53,061 nucleotides of DNA from Nitrospira sp. GTDB taxonomy: Bacteria; Nitrospirota; Nitrospiria; Nitrospirales; Nitrospiraceae. A program made the position numbers and the translations under genes. Below the pieces are notes generated by a model that saw only the letters and a program-made list of their open reading frames with translations, ran no database searches and was not told the origin of the DNA. This document shows, piece after piece, positions 27,261 to 36,356 of the stretch. Numbering within the stretch: position 1 is the first letter of the stretch; each line of letters begins with the position of its first letter. The stretch spans positions 1 to 53,061 of the forward strand of contig JANDJK010000007.1 in assembly GCA_024330925.1 (NCBI GenBank). Direction: 5' to 3'.

Positions 27261-27707
27261 ATGGGCTATTTGTCGAGATTATTGGGGGTCGGCGCGGCAT
27301 TGGTGCTCTTGTCTGCTTCTGTGGTTGGGGCGGAGGAACGGGATCCCACTAAGCCTCGTGTCCCGCCTGATCAACTCGCAGATGCAAAAGCCAAGAAGAA
27401 TCCCTTCGAGCCAACGGCCGATAGTATCGCAAAAGGAAAAGCACTGTATGAAGGAAAGGGAACCTGTTTTAACTGCCATGGTAAAACGGGAAAAGGGGAT
27501 GGGCCCGCTGGTGCCATGCTGAATCCCAGCCCCCGGGACTTTACCAATTGCAAGTTTCACAAGAAGCGAAAAGATGGTGAGCTATTCTGGGTTATCAAAA
27601 ATGGGAGCCCTGGGACCGGGATGGTTTCGTTGATTCCCGCTGCTATTACTGAAGAGGAAGCTTGGCACATCATTAACTATGAGCGGAGCTTCTGCAAAGG
27701 CGAGTAA
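27261..27707 (+). CDS. Periplasmic monoheme cytochrome c
   Basis: 148 aa. A signal peptide (about residues 1-24, ending VVGAEE) precedes a class I cytochrome c fold with one heme motif, CFNCH, at about residues 69-73, inside GKALYEGKGTCFNCHGKTGKGDG. The likely distal Met lies in PGTGMVSLIPAAITEEEAW. It probably carries electrons in the periplasm; partner enzymes are not in view. AAGGAGG before the ATG fixes the start, and the strong promoter suggests good expression. A hairpin follows, facing the next gene. Confidence 0.92.
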   Translation: MGYLSRLLGVGAALVLLSASVVGAEERDPTKPRVPPDQLADAKAKKNPFEPTADSIAKGKALYEGKGTCFNCHGKTGKGDGPAGAMLNPSPRDFTNCKFHKKRKDGELFWVIKNGSPGTGMVSLIPAAITEEEAWHIINYERSFCKGE

Positions 27708-27752
27708 CTGCTTCTTCTTGTTGTTCTGATAGTCAGCAGTCCTTTCATCTGA

Positions 27753-27800
27753 AACGGCGGAGGGCGCATGGCTCCCCGCCGTTCTCTTTCCTGTTGTCCC
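27753..27800. terminator. Probable bidirectional terminator between convergent genes
   Basis: An 8-bp inverted repeat (AACGGCGG 27753-27760, CCGCCGTT 27776-27783) with a 15-nt loop is followed on the plus strand by a pyrimidine-rich tract. It lies between the cytochrome gene and the convergent exported-protein gene. Confidence 0.6.
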
Positions 27801-27804
27801 TTCC

Positions 27805-28176
27805 TTATTGAGGCGAAGCCGGTGCTTTGGTGCCTTCTTTTACCGGCGGTTCGATTTTGATGGAGGAACCGTCTACGTGAGGCAGCACACCGGCGCCAGG
27901 TTTCTCGATAATCCTTTGATTGTCCTCAAGAGTCATTATGAAGTGTTGGCGACTGGAGCTTTCGACCGCACGGGCGGCTTCGACCAAGGCCTCCTGCGTT
28001 GTCACGTTCTTTTGGCCTGGATCATTTGCCAGTGGTTGTCCATGGACTGGATCCACTGCCTTGCCTATGGGATAGCCGGGGTGCTTGGGAAGCATTGCTG
28101 GATTGGCGAAGGCAAAAAAGGGTGTGAGGACCAATCCGGCCACGACACCGCGCGCAATGAAGAAGAGTTGTTTCAT
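27805..28176 (-). CDS. Small exported protein of unknown function
   Basis: 123 aa. A clear signal peptide (about residues 1-25, ending FAFANP) and a polar mature part with many prolines (LPKHPGYPIGKAVDPVHGQP, KIEPPVKEG). Its middle (TTQEALVEAARAVESSSRQHF) is probably helical. I recognise no family. AAGGAGG with 6-nt spacing before the ATG at 28176 makes translation very likely; the frame continues 20 codons upstream without such a signal. It converges with the cytochrome c gene. Confidence 0.75.
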   Translation of the reverse strand: MKQLFFIARGVVAGLVLTPFFAFANPAMLPKHPGYPIGKAVDPVHGQPLANDPGQKNVTTQEALVEAARAVESSSRQHFIMTLEDNQRIIEKPGAGVLPHVDGSSIKIEPPVKEGTKAPASPQ

Positions 28177-28736
28177 GGCGCTACCTCCTTTGTGACAGTA
28201 ACACGAACAGCACTCTCTCTTGCGACTCTTGGGCAACTGGTCCCGATAAAAAGGACATTTCCCCGGTTCTCCACCTCCTCCGGGATGAACAATAATGACC
28301 TTCGCTCTTGGGGTGGACTAAAGTCAAGTTGACCGGGGTACGTCGGGCAGTTGTGGTTCAGATTGAATCGGTGATCGCCCCGTTCACGCCTCAGAAGGGA
28401 CGGATAGTGGAAGGACAGGGAAACAAGAGCAAAAACTTTTGTTGAAGGCCTGGTGCCTCATCGAGAACAAGACCATCCATCATGGCTCTTGGGATGCTCA
28501 CGCTTTCTCATGACATGATGGTACTGGTCGTGGTCTGCTCACAATCTGACCTTCCTTCTTGCTGGAGAGAGGAGAACACGGAACGTGCCAGGTTGCCTGT
28601 TCTCGTCGCTATGACCACTCCCGACCATTGTGTTCAATGGCTCGAACGGGGAAAGGGTGTTGCTTCTCTTTTTCATCCCGTGAGCAATAGCCCCCCCTCC
28701 CTGTCAGGTGAAAGAAAAAGATACTCTCTCTTCACA
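28177..28736. other. Intergenic region, nothing recognised
   Basis: About 560 nt without a supported gene. The open frame of 113 codons on the plus strand (28482-28823) is rich in rare composition, overlaps the next gene and has no good ribosome site. The part near 28200 should contain the minus-strand promoter of the exported protein. Confidence 0.4.
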
Positions 28737-28937
28737 TTATGGCTGGGGATAGGTGGTATCGGCTGGATTGTCCCAGAGTGTCGTGAATGCAGTTTGTGCC
28801 AGGTGCTCTGCTTCACGGGTTAACCTGTGCCCCCGTTCTCGATCCAGCAAGAAATCAACAAAATCTGCTACTTCAGCCTGCCGTTCGACGGATAGTTCTT
28901 GGAGCTTCTCTATAATGGTCTCGATATCAGGATTCAT
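28737..28937 (-). CDS. Small antitoxin-like protein (DUF2281-like)
   Basis: 66 aa. The pattern IETIIEKLQELSVERQAEVADFVDFLLDRE matches short DUF2281/VapB-type proteins, which often serve as antitoxins. GAGGA lies 8 nt before the ATG. No PIN-domain or other toxin follows on the same strand: the next 500 nt hold no good reading frame. It is therefore either a lone survivor of a toxin-antitoxin pair or a stand-alone regulator. Confidence 0.65.
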   Translation of the reverse strand: MNPDIETIIEKLQELSVERQAEVADFVDFLLDRERGHRLTREAEHLAQTAFTTLWDNPADTTYPQP

Positions 28938-29121
28938 GGCCGTGTCCTCAAAAAAATCCGGCGCAGACTACACTGCTTGGACGAAAATTGCAATGCGCTC
29001 GTTGTGCCCTATTTTCGCGTGTTCTCCATATTGGATCAAACGATGACACTCTTGCTAAGAGGGACAAACTCAAAGAGTGAGTAGTTGGGGCCAAGTCAAA
29101 CAAGGACGACAACATGATGAC

Positions 29122-30945
29122 TTACGGAATTGAAGACAAGGCACGAGAGGGAGGAGCGGACAGGATCAAGGAAGCGGCTTTACTGTCTGGGACAAGCGGC
29201 GGCAGCACCATGGGACGCTGTTCAATGTGGAAGCGAGATTGGGACGACCACCGTACTTTTTGACGGACATAGTTGGCCACCTCTTCCAAGGTAATGGCCC
29301 CATTGTGATTGGTGTCGGCTTCCCCACGCAGGCCCCGCAACAGAAAGTAGGTAAAGAGCCCGTGACGATAATTGTCATCCTCCAAGCCGGCCTGCATTGT
29401 TTCCCCGCTGACAAAGTGAATCATCGTTCCTGTCAGATCCCACCGTGGGGAGGCGGTAGATGTATGGGGAGGTAGGGACGACATCGGGCCATCGAAGATA
29501 AAAAGCAGATGATCGGCATTGAGCTTGCTCAGGTGTGATGCGACCGTGTCAAGGGGCAGCAGCGAATCGGCCGACAAGGGAATGGAGTCGTGTAAAGCAA
29601 GGAAAATTTGACCGCGGGCATCAACAAGTGCCGTGCCAGCAAAGTAGATGATCACGGTCGCTTTCGAGGACCCACGTGGGGGTAGCCAAACAGTCAAGAT
29701 CTTTTCCACATCGCGACGGAGGGCATTCGTGTCGAGGAGAAGCTGGATGTTGGAGGACGGCACACCCCCGATTGCCTGCAAGTATGCCGCCACTGTTTGC
29801 GCATCTCTCACCGCGTATTTCCGTGAAGGAATGCGTGGATCGCGATATGTTCCTACGCCGATGGCAATGAGAGAGGTCCAGGGCTGTCGGAGCACTGTTG
29901 TCGGTGCAGGAAGCTGATCGATCTCCTCCATGGCAGCGTCAGCCGGCTGAATGGTCAAGGAAATGGTTTGGGGTTGGGCTACCAGGTTTCCCGATTCAGT
30001 CAATGTGACGCGGATTTCTGCTTTAATCGGCTGAAGGGTGGGAGGCAGGGTTGCCATGAATTCCAACGATTTCGTTTGACCAGGTTGGAGTGAAGGGAGT
30101 GTCAGAGTTGTCGATGGGAAAAGGTCTATCATCGCTGGTGTTCCGGACAAGGAAGCCGACACATTCTGAATGGACGTCATGCCAGTGTTGATGACGTCAA
30201 TCCGCACTCGCACATGCTCGCCACTCTCAAAGACGAGATTTCCATTTTCGTCGAGGAGTACGGCCTTGAAGCGCAAGGGAGATGGGGACGGAGTGGACTC
30301 GTGCGTGGCGAAAGAGCCTGTCTCCCCAGCGGCGGACGGAGTTGGTTGTTCTGCGAATGCCAATCGGGCGTCCAGAAAGACCTTGGTTGCCAATTCGACG
30401 GCCGTATCCCGAACAAAGGGGGCAACAATGTAATCGCAGTTTCTGCCTACCTGTTCCAGCCGCAGTCGCTCTCGCCGATCCACTCTGAACTCCGTTGCTC
30501 GCAGGATTCGCCCTTGCGGATCGGAGAACTTGACAATGGCCGTCAAGCGCAACGTGGCGGGGGCGCGATCGTAGAGAGTGTCTTTGTCGATGTTGAACGA
30601 CCACTCGCGTACGTCGAATGTCATGATGTGATCTGGAGGAGTTGCGATGTTTTGAGTCGGTTCAGAGATCACAGTTTGAAATGTCCGGGCCGCTTCCTCT
30701 CGCAATGATCGATCGATCTGATGACCGATCGCGACTTCCGCCAAGCGTCCACAGGAGTCAGTGTACCGAAAGGTTCCTTGTTGAACGGAAGGGGAAATGT
30801 CCAGTTGAAGCACGTAGGGGAGTGGCTCGTGAGCAGGGGCTCCCTCCCTGCGTGGTACACAGCCAACGGTGAACGAGAGGAGTGCCATGACGATGGCAAA
30901 AGAGATGAGGGGAATTGGAGCTCGAGGGGGGACGAGAGAGGTCAT
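29122..30945 (-). CDS. Lipoprotein with degenerate caspase-like (C14) domain and EF-hand motif
   Basis: 607 aa from the chosen ATG. The signal peptide has a lipobox (FTVGC, Cys at about residue 29). Residues about 40-200 are an unknown domain, about 225-335 a CARDB-like beta domain (RVRIDVINTG, LQPGQTKSLEFMATLP), and about 358-570 a caspase fold (LIAIGVGTYRD, YAVRDAQTVAAYLQ, KATVIIYFAGTAL, HLLFIFDGPMSS, GLFTYFLLRGL). The catalytic His normally in a SGHG-type motif is replaced in FAGTA, and the catalytic Cys of DACHSG-type motifs is absent in FDGPMSS, so it should lack peptidase activity. DTNHNGAITLEE (about 544-555) fits an EF-hand loop. A longer start (31053) is not supported by the signal peptide. 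Confidence 0.82.
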   Translation of the reverse strand: MTSLVPPRAPIPLISFAIVMALLSFTVGCVPRREGAPAHEPLPYVLQLDISPSVQQGTFRYTDSCGRLAEVAIGHQIDRSLREEAARTFQTVISEPTQNIATPPDHIMTFDVREWSFNIDKDTLYDRAPATLRLTAIVKFSDPQGRILRATEFRVDRRERLRLEQVGRNCDYIVAPFVRDTAVELATKVFLDARLAFAEQPTPSAAGETGSFATHESTPSPSPLRFKAVLLDENGNLVFESGEHVRVRIDVINTGMTSIQNVSASLSGTPAMIDLFPSTTLTLPSLQPGQTKSLEFMATLPPTLQPIKAEIRVTLTESGNLVAQPQTISLTIQPADAAMEEIDQLPAPTTVLRQPWTSLIAIGVGTYRDPRIPSRKYAVRDAQTVAAYLQAIGGVPSSNIQLLLDTNALRRDVEKILTVWLPPRGSSKATVIIYFAGTALVDARGQIFLALHDSIPLSADSLLPLDTVASHLSKLNADHLLFIFDGPMSSLPPHTSTASPRWDLTGTMIHFVSGETMQAGLEDDNYRHGLFTYFLLRGLRGEADTNHNGAITLEEVANYVRQKVRWSSQSRFHIEQRPMVLPPLVPDSKAASLILSAPPSRALSSIP

Positions 30946-31073
30946 GTGCCATGCCAGTCTTGCCAATTTGACGGTCTCAATGCAATGAACATGGGGGGAC
31001 CACCGTACCGGAAACAAGAGGGAAAAGGCAACTGTGAACGAACACCATGGCAAGACGGAAGGGATATTGCTCT

Positions 31074-31103
31074 TTGAACCCCTTGGAAGGGTTAGTGTAC
31101 AAT
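31074..31103 (+). promoter_or_regulatory. degP promoter with an inverted repeat in its spacer
   Basis: TTGAAC (31074-31079) and TACAAT (31098-31103) with an 18-nt spacer. An imperfect palindrome AACCC...GGGTT (31077-31093) covers the -35 end and spacer and may be an operator. The leader to the degP ATG is about 100 nt. Confidence 0.55.
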
Positions 31104-31210
31104 GCCTTCATTTGGTCGTGTCCATTGTCGGTGAACAGAGAGAGCAGAGGGACGAGGTTCGCGGAAGAGACAGGTGAGGAATAGAATCGGTCTGAGGGAG
31201 GATATAATCC

Positions 31211-32713
31211 ATGGTCAATCGAAGTCGGCGATGGGTGTTATGGGGGGTCGGCATGGGAATGGCAGTGGTATATGCCTGTGTTGGCCTTCACCAGGGGGTG
31301 TCTTCGGCTGATGCGAGTGTGCCGCAGGCCTTTGTTCAAGGGTTCTCAGATATTGTAAAGAAGACGACGCCCGCTGTCGTGAATATCGCGGTCACTGGGG
31401 GAGGGGAGGGGCGTCGGCGTGGCTTGCCGCCTGGTCCTTTTGGACGACCGCCAGGCGACGATCAGGGAGGAGAGCAGGGAGGAGAGTCGCCGATACCGCC
31501 GCCTATGCCGCCGTTTCCGCATGGCCGGCCTGACCAGAGTGCTGGCTCCGGTGTGATCATTGATCCCAATGGTTATATTGTGACCAATAACCATGTGGTG
31601 GAAGGAGCGACTCGAATCACTGTCACACTCAACGATCGACGGGAGTTTTCGGCAAAAGTGGTCGGAACCGACCCCAAAACCGATCTAGCTGTGATCAAAA
31701 TCGACGCCACAGACTTGCCGACGCTTCGGTGGGGCGATTATGAAAAACTTCAGGTGGGTGATCTAGTGTTAGCGGTGGGCAGTCCATTTGGTTTGAGCTC
31801 AACCGTGACGCTGGGCATCATCAGCGCGCTGGGGCGAGGGAATGTGGGCATTGCGGATTATGAAGATTTCATTCAGACCGATGCCGCCATCAACCCTGGT
31901 AACTCCGGTGGAGCGTTGGTCAATATGAACGGAGAGCTCATCGGCATCAATACAGCCATCTTTTCGAGAACAGGAGGGTCTGAGGGGGTTGGGTTCGCGA
32001 TTCCGAGCAGTATTGCGGTTGATATCGTAGATAGTTTGCTACGCACTGGCAAGGTTGTTCGCGGATGGATGGGGGTGGCCATTCAAGAGATTACTCCGGC
32101 GCTGGCCAAGTCGTTCAAGTTGCCGGAGGATCGGAAGGGCGTCCTGATCAGCGATGTGAACGAGGGGGGACCGTCCTATGCCGCAGGGATCAAGCGGGGT
32201 GATGTGGTGATAGCGTTTAACGGTAAGGAAGTGCACAACGTCAGTCAGCTTCGCAACATTGTTGCCCGCACGGCGGTAGGGAAGGAGGCAGAGGTCAAAA
32301 TCCTCCGTGATGGGAAAGAACAGACCATCATTGTCAAGGTGGCAGAGCGGCCGCCGGATGAGGTGTTGGCCAGACGGGAACCATCCCCGTCAAAGGAGCC
32401 AGGAGCAATGATCAAGCCGCCGGATAATGTTCTGGCCTCCCTTCGTGTGCAGACATTGGACAATGCGCTGATGAGTCAGTTGAATATCCCCTCCAATGTG
32501 ACGGGCGTGGTTATTACGTCGGTGGAAGCCGGCGGACCGGCTGAAGCGGCTGGCTTACAGCGGGGCGATGTGATTCAGGAAGTGAATCATGAAACTATCA
32601 AAACCATCGAAGATTATCAGAAAGCCGCTGCCAAGATTGGCAAGGAAGATTTGGCTGTGTTGCTGATCAACCGGCGGGGTAACAACCTGTTTGTTGCCTT
32701 AAATCCCAAATAA
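31211..32713 (+). CDS. degP: DegP/HtrA-family periplasmic serine endopeptidase
   Basis: 500 aa. An N-terminal signal/anchor region (about residues 8-35) precedes a trypsin-like domain with the complete triad: His128 (TNNHVVEG), Asp158 ([10 protein letters not shown]) and Ser232 ([10 protein letters not shown]). A Gly/Pro-rich insert (about 63-108) sits in the LA-loop position. Two PDZ domains follow (about 285-370 and 405-495). It degrades or refolds damaged envelope proteins. GAGGGAGGA lies upstream of the ATG. It stands at the head of the plus-strand group that continues with tatC. Confidence 0.96.
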   Translation: MVNRSRRWVLWGVGMGMAVVYACVGLHQGVSSADASVPQAFVQGFSDIVKKTTPAVVNIAVTGGGEGRRRGLPPGPFGRPPGDDQGGEQGGESPIPPPMPPFPHGRPDQSAGSGVIIDPNGYIVTNNHVVEGATRITVTLNDRREFSAKVVGTDPKTDLAVIKIDATDLPTLRWGDYEKLQVGDLVLAVGSPFGLSSTVTLGIISALGRGNVGIADYEDFIQTDAAINPGNSGGALVNMNGELIGINTAIFSRTGGSEGVGFAIPSSIAVDIVDSLLRTGKVVRGWMGVAIQEITPALAKSFKLPEDRKGVLISDVNEGGPSYAAGIKRGDVVIAFNGKEVHNVSQLRNIVARTAVGKEAEVKILRDGKEQTIIVKVAERPPDEVLARREPSPSKEPGAMIKPPDNVLASLRVQTLDNALMSQLNIPSNVTGVVITSVEAGGPAEAAGLQRGDVIQEVNHETIKTIEDYQKAAAKIGKEDLAVLLINRRGNNLFVALNPK

Positions 32714-32803
32714 GGGGGCAACGTGCCTGAAACTGGCACGGTGCTCAAGGAGGCGGGTCTCTGCACGTGAGTTGCGAGAGGTGGAGACCTAAGAAGGCGA
32801 CGG

Positions 32804-33754
32804 ATGTTCGAGAGAGGAAACGTGTTCAAGCGATTCAACCAGTGGCTGCAAGAGTCGCTTTTCAGGCCGCTGGAAGACAAGAAAATGCCGGTGATGGAGC
32901 ATCTGGTCGAGTTTCAGGTGCGACTGACCCGTGCTGTAATTGTGACGGGAATTGTGTTCGTGGGCACGTTCTTTTATGCGGACACCTTGATCAAATGGCT
33001 ACGTATTCCTCTCCAAAACATGTTTGTGCCAAGCACCTTATCGTGGGAGCCAACCGATCTGCCAACCATCCCATTTGTGTTCCTAGCGCCAGCCGAAGCC
33101 CTATGGCAAAATGTGAAGGTAGCGGGTCTGTTTGCTATCGTGCTGGCAGTGCCGTACGTCCTTTATGAAATCTGGTGCTTTATCGTGCCGGGGTTGCATG
33201 TGCAGGAACGCCGCTTTGTGGGGCCGTTTGTATGTCTCAGCACGCTGGCGTTTTATGCAGGCGCTGTATTTTCGTTTTTCTTTGTGCTCCCGTTCGCGCT
33301 GAACTTTTTGATTTCTTATGGTGTCAACGCCGGCTTTACACCGCAGATCTCCATTGCCCAGTACGTTGGATTCGCACTCTGGTTTCTCCTGGTGTTCGGC
33401 TTAATCTTCGAAGTACCCCTGGCCCTTACGATAATGGCGAAGCTCGGTTGGATCGATGCGCCATTTTTGATCCGCTACTGGAAATGGGCGTTACTGGGGT
33501 CCTTCATTATTGCGGCAATTCTGACTCCGACTCCCGACCCCTTCAATCAAACTCTGATGGCTGGTCCCATGTTTTTATTGTATTGGGTTGGTATTTTGGG
33601 AGCCAAATTATTCGGTAAACAGCCGTCCACCGAATCGGTCGCGGCCGGTTCTGCTCCTGCGGGGAAGCACGCTGCGGTGATGGGAGTCGTGACCGTGGCC
33701 AAGTCGTCGGAGAGCGAATATGTGCGGGTTCCTTCATCTGGGAGCCGCGTGTAA
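32804..33754 (+). CDS. tatC: Sec-independent protein translocase subunit TatC
   Basis: 316 aa with six TM helices. N-terminal signature MEHLVEFQVRLTRAVIV and the conserved loop APAEALWQNVKVAGLFAIVLA, then YEIWCFIVPGLHVQERR and FGLIFEVPLAL, as in TatC. It recognises twin-arginine signal peptides and exports folded cofactor-bearing proteins. A 50-residue hydrophilic tail after the last helix is longer than usual. tatA/tatB are not adjacent. Downstream Mrp, MoeA and MobB genes make metal-cofactor exports a plausible client group. Confidence 0.95.
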   Translation: MFERGNVFKRFNQWLQESLFRPLEDKKMPVMEHLVEFQVRLTRAVIVTGIVFVGTFFYADTLIKWLRIPLQNMFVPSTLSWEPTDLPTIPFVFLAPAEALWQNVKVAGLFAIVLAVPYVLYEIWCFIVPGLHVQERRFVGPFVCLSTLAFYAGAVFSFFFVLPFALNFLISYGVNAGFTPQISIAQYVGFALWFLLVFGLIFEVPLALTIMAKLGWIDAPFLIRYWKWALLGSFIIAAILTPTPDPFNQTLMAGPMFLLYWVGILGAKLFGKQPSTESVAAGSAPAGKHAAVMGVVTVAKSSESEYVRVPSSGSRV

Positions 33755-33796
33755 GCTCCACTGAATGCTGACTCACAACCAATGTAAGGAGGATGC

Positions 33797-34738
33797 ATGG
33801 GGCGCGAACTCTCTGTCGTCAATCATGGGGGCGACACGTGCACTTACTTGTGGGCTTGTGCGATTTGCGACGAAAGCGAACGTTGCCAGAAGGACAAGGA
33901 AGGACACAGCCGGTGGCTCGTTGGGAAGCGGATGGAGCGGATTGAGCACAAGGTGCTCATCATGAGCAATAAAGGTGGTGTCGGGAAAAGCACCTGTACG
34001 ACAAACATTGCTGTGAGCCTTGCCCTAAAAGGGTGGCATGTCGGCATCTGCGACATGGACATCCACGGACCCAATATTCCCAAAATGGTGGGGGCTGAGG
34101 GGAAACGGCTCAAAATCAGCACCACTGGTGGCATTATCCCGTTCCAAGCGTACAATTTGAAGATCGCCTCAATGTCGTTTTTGCTTCAAAGTTCGGACGA
34201 TCCTATTGTTTGGCGAGATGCCTATAAGTATGAGTTCATCAACCAACTGTTGGGCGGTGTCGAGTGGCAGGACTTGAATTTTCTGCTTATTGACCTGCCG
34301 CCGGGAACTGGCAATGAGTCGGTGACCACGATCGATCTGCTAGGGCAGATCAGTGGCGCTGTGATTGTGACCACGCCACAGGAAGTGGCGTTGCTTGACT
34401 CCCGCAAGTCGGTGACCTTTTGCAAGGACAGTGGGGTGCCGATCATTGGCATCGTCGAAAATATGAGTGGCATGGAGTGTCCCCATTGTCACCGGCAGAT
34501 CGAGGTGTTTCGGCAAGGCGGAGGCGAAGCCTCGGCGTTGGACATGGGGGTGCCATTTCTCGGACGCATTCCCTTGGATCCGGATGTGGTGACTCAATCC
34601 GATGCCGGTGAACCATTTGCGCTGTTTCACTCCGATACTGCAACGGCTGAAGCGTATCATCGCATTGCTGATCAAGTGGAAGCATTCTGTAGGAAAAATG
34701 ACTCGGTGTTCAAAAACCCGGTTTTTCGCCAGCGGTGA
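33797..34738 (+). CDS. Mrp/NBP35-type P-loop ATPase, Fe-S cluster carrier
   Basis: 313 aa. Deviant Walker A SNKGGVGKST (about residues 57-66), then CDMDIHGPNIPKMVG, DLPPGTGNESVT and the C-terminal CPHC pair, which binds a bridging 4Fe-4S cluster in Mrp/ApbC dimers. The N-terminus adds Cys15, 21, 24 and 30 (spacing C-x5-C-x2-C-x5-C). This recalls the N-terminal ferredoxin-like cluster motif of eukaryotic/archaeal NBP35, with a shorter first gap. It likely delivers Fe-S clusters to apo-enzymes. AAGGAGG precedes the ATG. Context with tatC and moeA suggests work on molybdo-Fe-S enzymes. Confidence 0.92.
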   Translation: MGRELSVVNHGGDTCTYLWACAICDESERCQKDKEGHSRWLVGKRMERIEHKVLIMSNKGGVGKSTCTTNIAVSLALKGWHVGICDMDIHGPNIPKMVGAEGKRLKISTTGGIIPFQAYNLKIASMSFLLQSSDDPIVWRDAYKYEFINQLLGGVEWQDLNFLLIDLPPGTGNESVTTIDLLGQISGAVIVTTPQEVALLDSRKSVTFCKDSGVPIIGIVENMSGMECPHCHRQIEVFRQGGGEASALDMGVPFLGRIPLDPDVVTQSDAGEPFALFHSDTATAEAYHRIADQVEAFCRKNDSVFKNPVFRQR

Positions 34739-34774
34739 CGCTGCGTCACTCTTCTCACAGGGAGCTGAAAACCA

Positions 34775-35995
34775 ATGAATCGTCTAACTCCTCTCGATGA
34801 AGCCCAGCGTGTGGTGCTTGATGCGACGGTCGTGTTGGGGATGGAAAAAATTTCGATTCTGGACGCGTTAGGGCGGACATTGGCTGAGGATATTGTTGCC
34901 GAGCGCGACAATCCTCCATGGAATAATAGTGCCATGGACGGGTTTGCGGTGCGGTGGGAGGATCTTCGTCAAGAACATGTCATTCAAAAGCCAGTGGTTC
35001 TGAAAGTGATTGAAGATGTGCCAGCCGGCAAAATGCCAACTGCAACAGTTCGGGCGGGAGAAGCCATCCGCATCATGACGGGCGCACCGATTCCGTCCGG
35101 TGCCGATACGGTTGTGAAGGTTGAGGATACAGAGCAGGAGGGCGACGTCGTCCGTATCTTTAAACCGGAACCACGCGGTGCCAATATTCGTTTGCAAGGC
35201 GAGGATGTCACAAAGGGGACGTGCATCCTCGAGAAGGGCGTGGTCATTCGACCGGCAGAAGTGGGGATGTTAGCTGTGTTGGCGAGGCCGTTCGTGTTTG
35301 TCCACCAGCAGCCGCGTGTCGCGATCCTTTCGACGGGTGATGAACTGGCCGATCTTGACGAGCGAGTCAGCGACGACAAGATTATCAATTCCAATAGTTA
35401 CGGTCTTGCTGCCGCCGTCCGTGACGCAGGGGGAATTCCTCTCTTGCTGGGCATTGCGCGAGATACTCAGGCATCGCTCAAGGAGAAAATTGCGCAAGGG
35501 ATGAATGCGGACATGCTGGTTCTATCAGGCGGTGTGTCGATGGGGGACTACGACTTTACCCAAGCGGTGTTCCGCGAGATCGGCGCCGACATGCATTTTT
35601 GGAAGTTGGCAATTAAGCCAGGCCAACCACTGGCGTTCGGAAAAATTGGAGGCAAACTGGCGTTTGGATTGCCTGGCAATCCTGTGTCGTCCATGATCAC
35701 GTTTGAACAACTGGTGCGTCCCGCCATCCTCAAAATGAGCGGTCGGCGAACATATGGACGGCCGACTGTAGAGGCAGTATTCCAAGAGCACTTTTCCAAA
35801 CGGCCTGATCGTCGGCATTTTCTGCGTGGAATCCTGACCAGAGAGAACGGCATCTTTAAAGTCAGAACGACGGGTGATCAAGGGTCCGGGATCCTGACGT
35901 CCCTGGTCAAAGCCAACTGTTTAATTGATGTTCCTGCTGAGGTCCAGCGGCTCAATCCCGGTGATATTGTGACCGTCCAGCTTCTAAGCTGGTGA
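34775..35995 (+). CDS. moeA: Molybdopterin molybdenumtransferase MoeA
   Basis: 406 aa, normal length. Family motifs in order: NNSAMDGFAV, IMTGAPIPSGADTVVKVEDT, ILSTGDEL, INSNSYGLAAAV, SGGVSMGDYD, KPGQPLAFG and GLPGNPVSSMITFEQLV, with the C-terminal MoeA_C beta domain. It inserts molybdate into adenylated molybdopterin in the cytoplasm. AGGGAG lies 11 nt upstream of the ATG. mobB follows after a 360-nt gap. Confidence 0.96.
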   Translation: MNRLTPLDEAQRVVLDATVVLGMEKISILDALGRTLAEDIVAERDNPPWNNSAMDGFAVRWEDLRQEHVIQKPVVLKVIEDVPAGKMPTATVRAGEAIRIMTGAPIPSGADTVVKVEDTEQEGDVVRIFKPEPRGANIRLQGEDVTKGTCILEKGVVIRPAEVGMLAVLARPFVFVHQQPRVAILSTGDELADLDERVSDDKIINSNSYGLAAAVRDAGGIPLLLGIARDTQASLKEKIAQGMNADMLVLSGGVSMGDYDFTQAVFREIGADMHFWKLAIKPGQPLAFGKIGGKLAFGLPGNPVSSMITFEQLVRPAILKMSGRRTYGRPTVEAVFQEHFSKRPDRRHFLRGILTRENGIFKVRTTGDQGSGILTSLVKANCLIDVPAEVQRLNPGDIVTVQLLSW

Positions 35996-36356
35996 GGAGG
36001 CGTGGATTGCCTGTGGAGATCAGGCCAGTGGTGTGAGCGGAGGGCCGACCTTCTGTTGGTAAGGGGGTGGAACGGTGTCGAGACACCTGCTTTTGTGACC
36101 GATGGCCCAAGCATCAGGTTCCCTTCCTCCAGTCAGCAAGCAAGGAGTTCCTCCCGTAACAAGACAAGCTGTGTAGCAGACAAGCCCAGAGGAAGGCTTG
36201 CTTGTGCAAAGCAGCGGAGGTCGAGTCAGGTGTTGGAACAGAGGTGAGCGCTAGCTGGTTCGATGTGGGGGCGTAAGGCGATGGCCCGCTTTCATACCCG
36301 ATCCTCATCTCACTGTTCGATGAAAGAGTGGGTGGGCTTTTCTGATAGGATGAACG
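35996..36356. other. Gap between moeA and mobB
   Basis: 361 nt without a supported gene. Two 8-nt arms, CAAGCAAG (about 36139) and its complement CTTGCTTG (about 36197), could close a large hairpin of uncertain meaning. Because it sits between two molybdenum-cofactor genes I looked for the Moco riboswitch core and did not find it. Confidence 0.35.

Noticed and set aside
28482..28823. 113-codon plus-strand frame
   Set aside because: Runs into the antisense of the DUF2281-like gene and lacks a ribosome site and protein-like composition.
35996..36356. Possible Moco riboswitch between moeA and mobB
   Set aside because: The known motif core was not recognised and the downstream gene has its own simple ribosome site.
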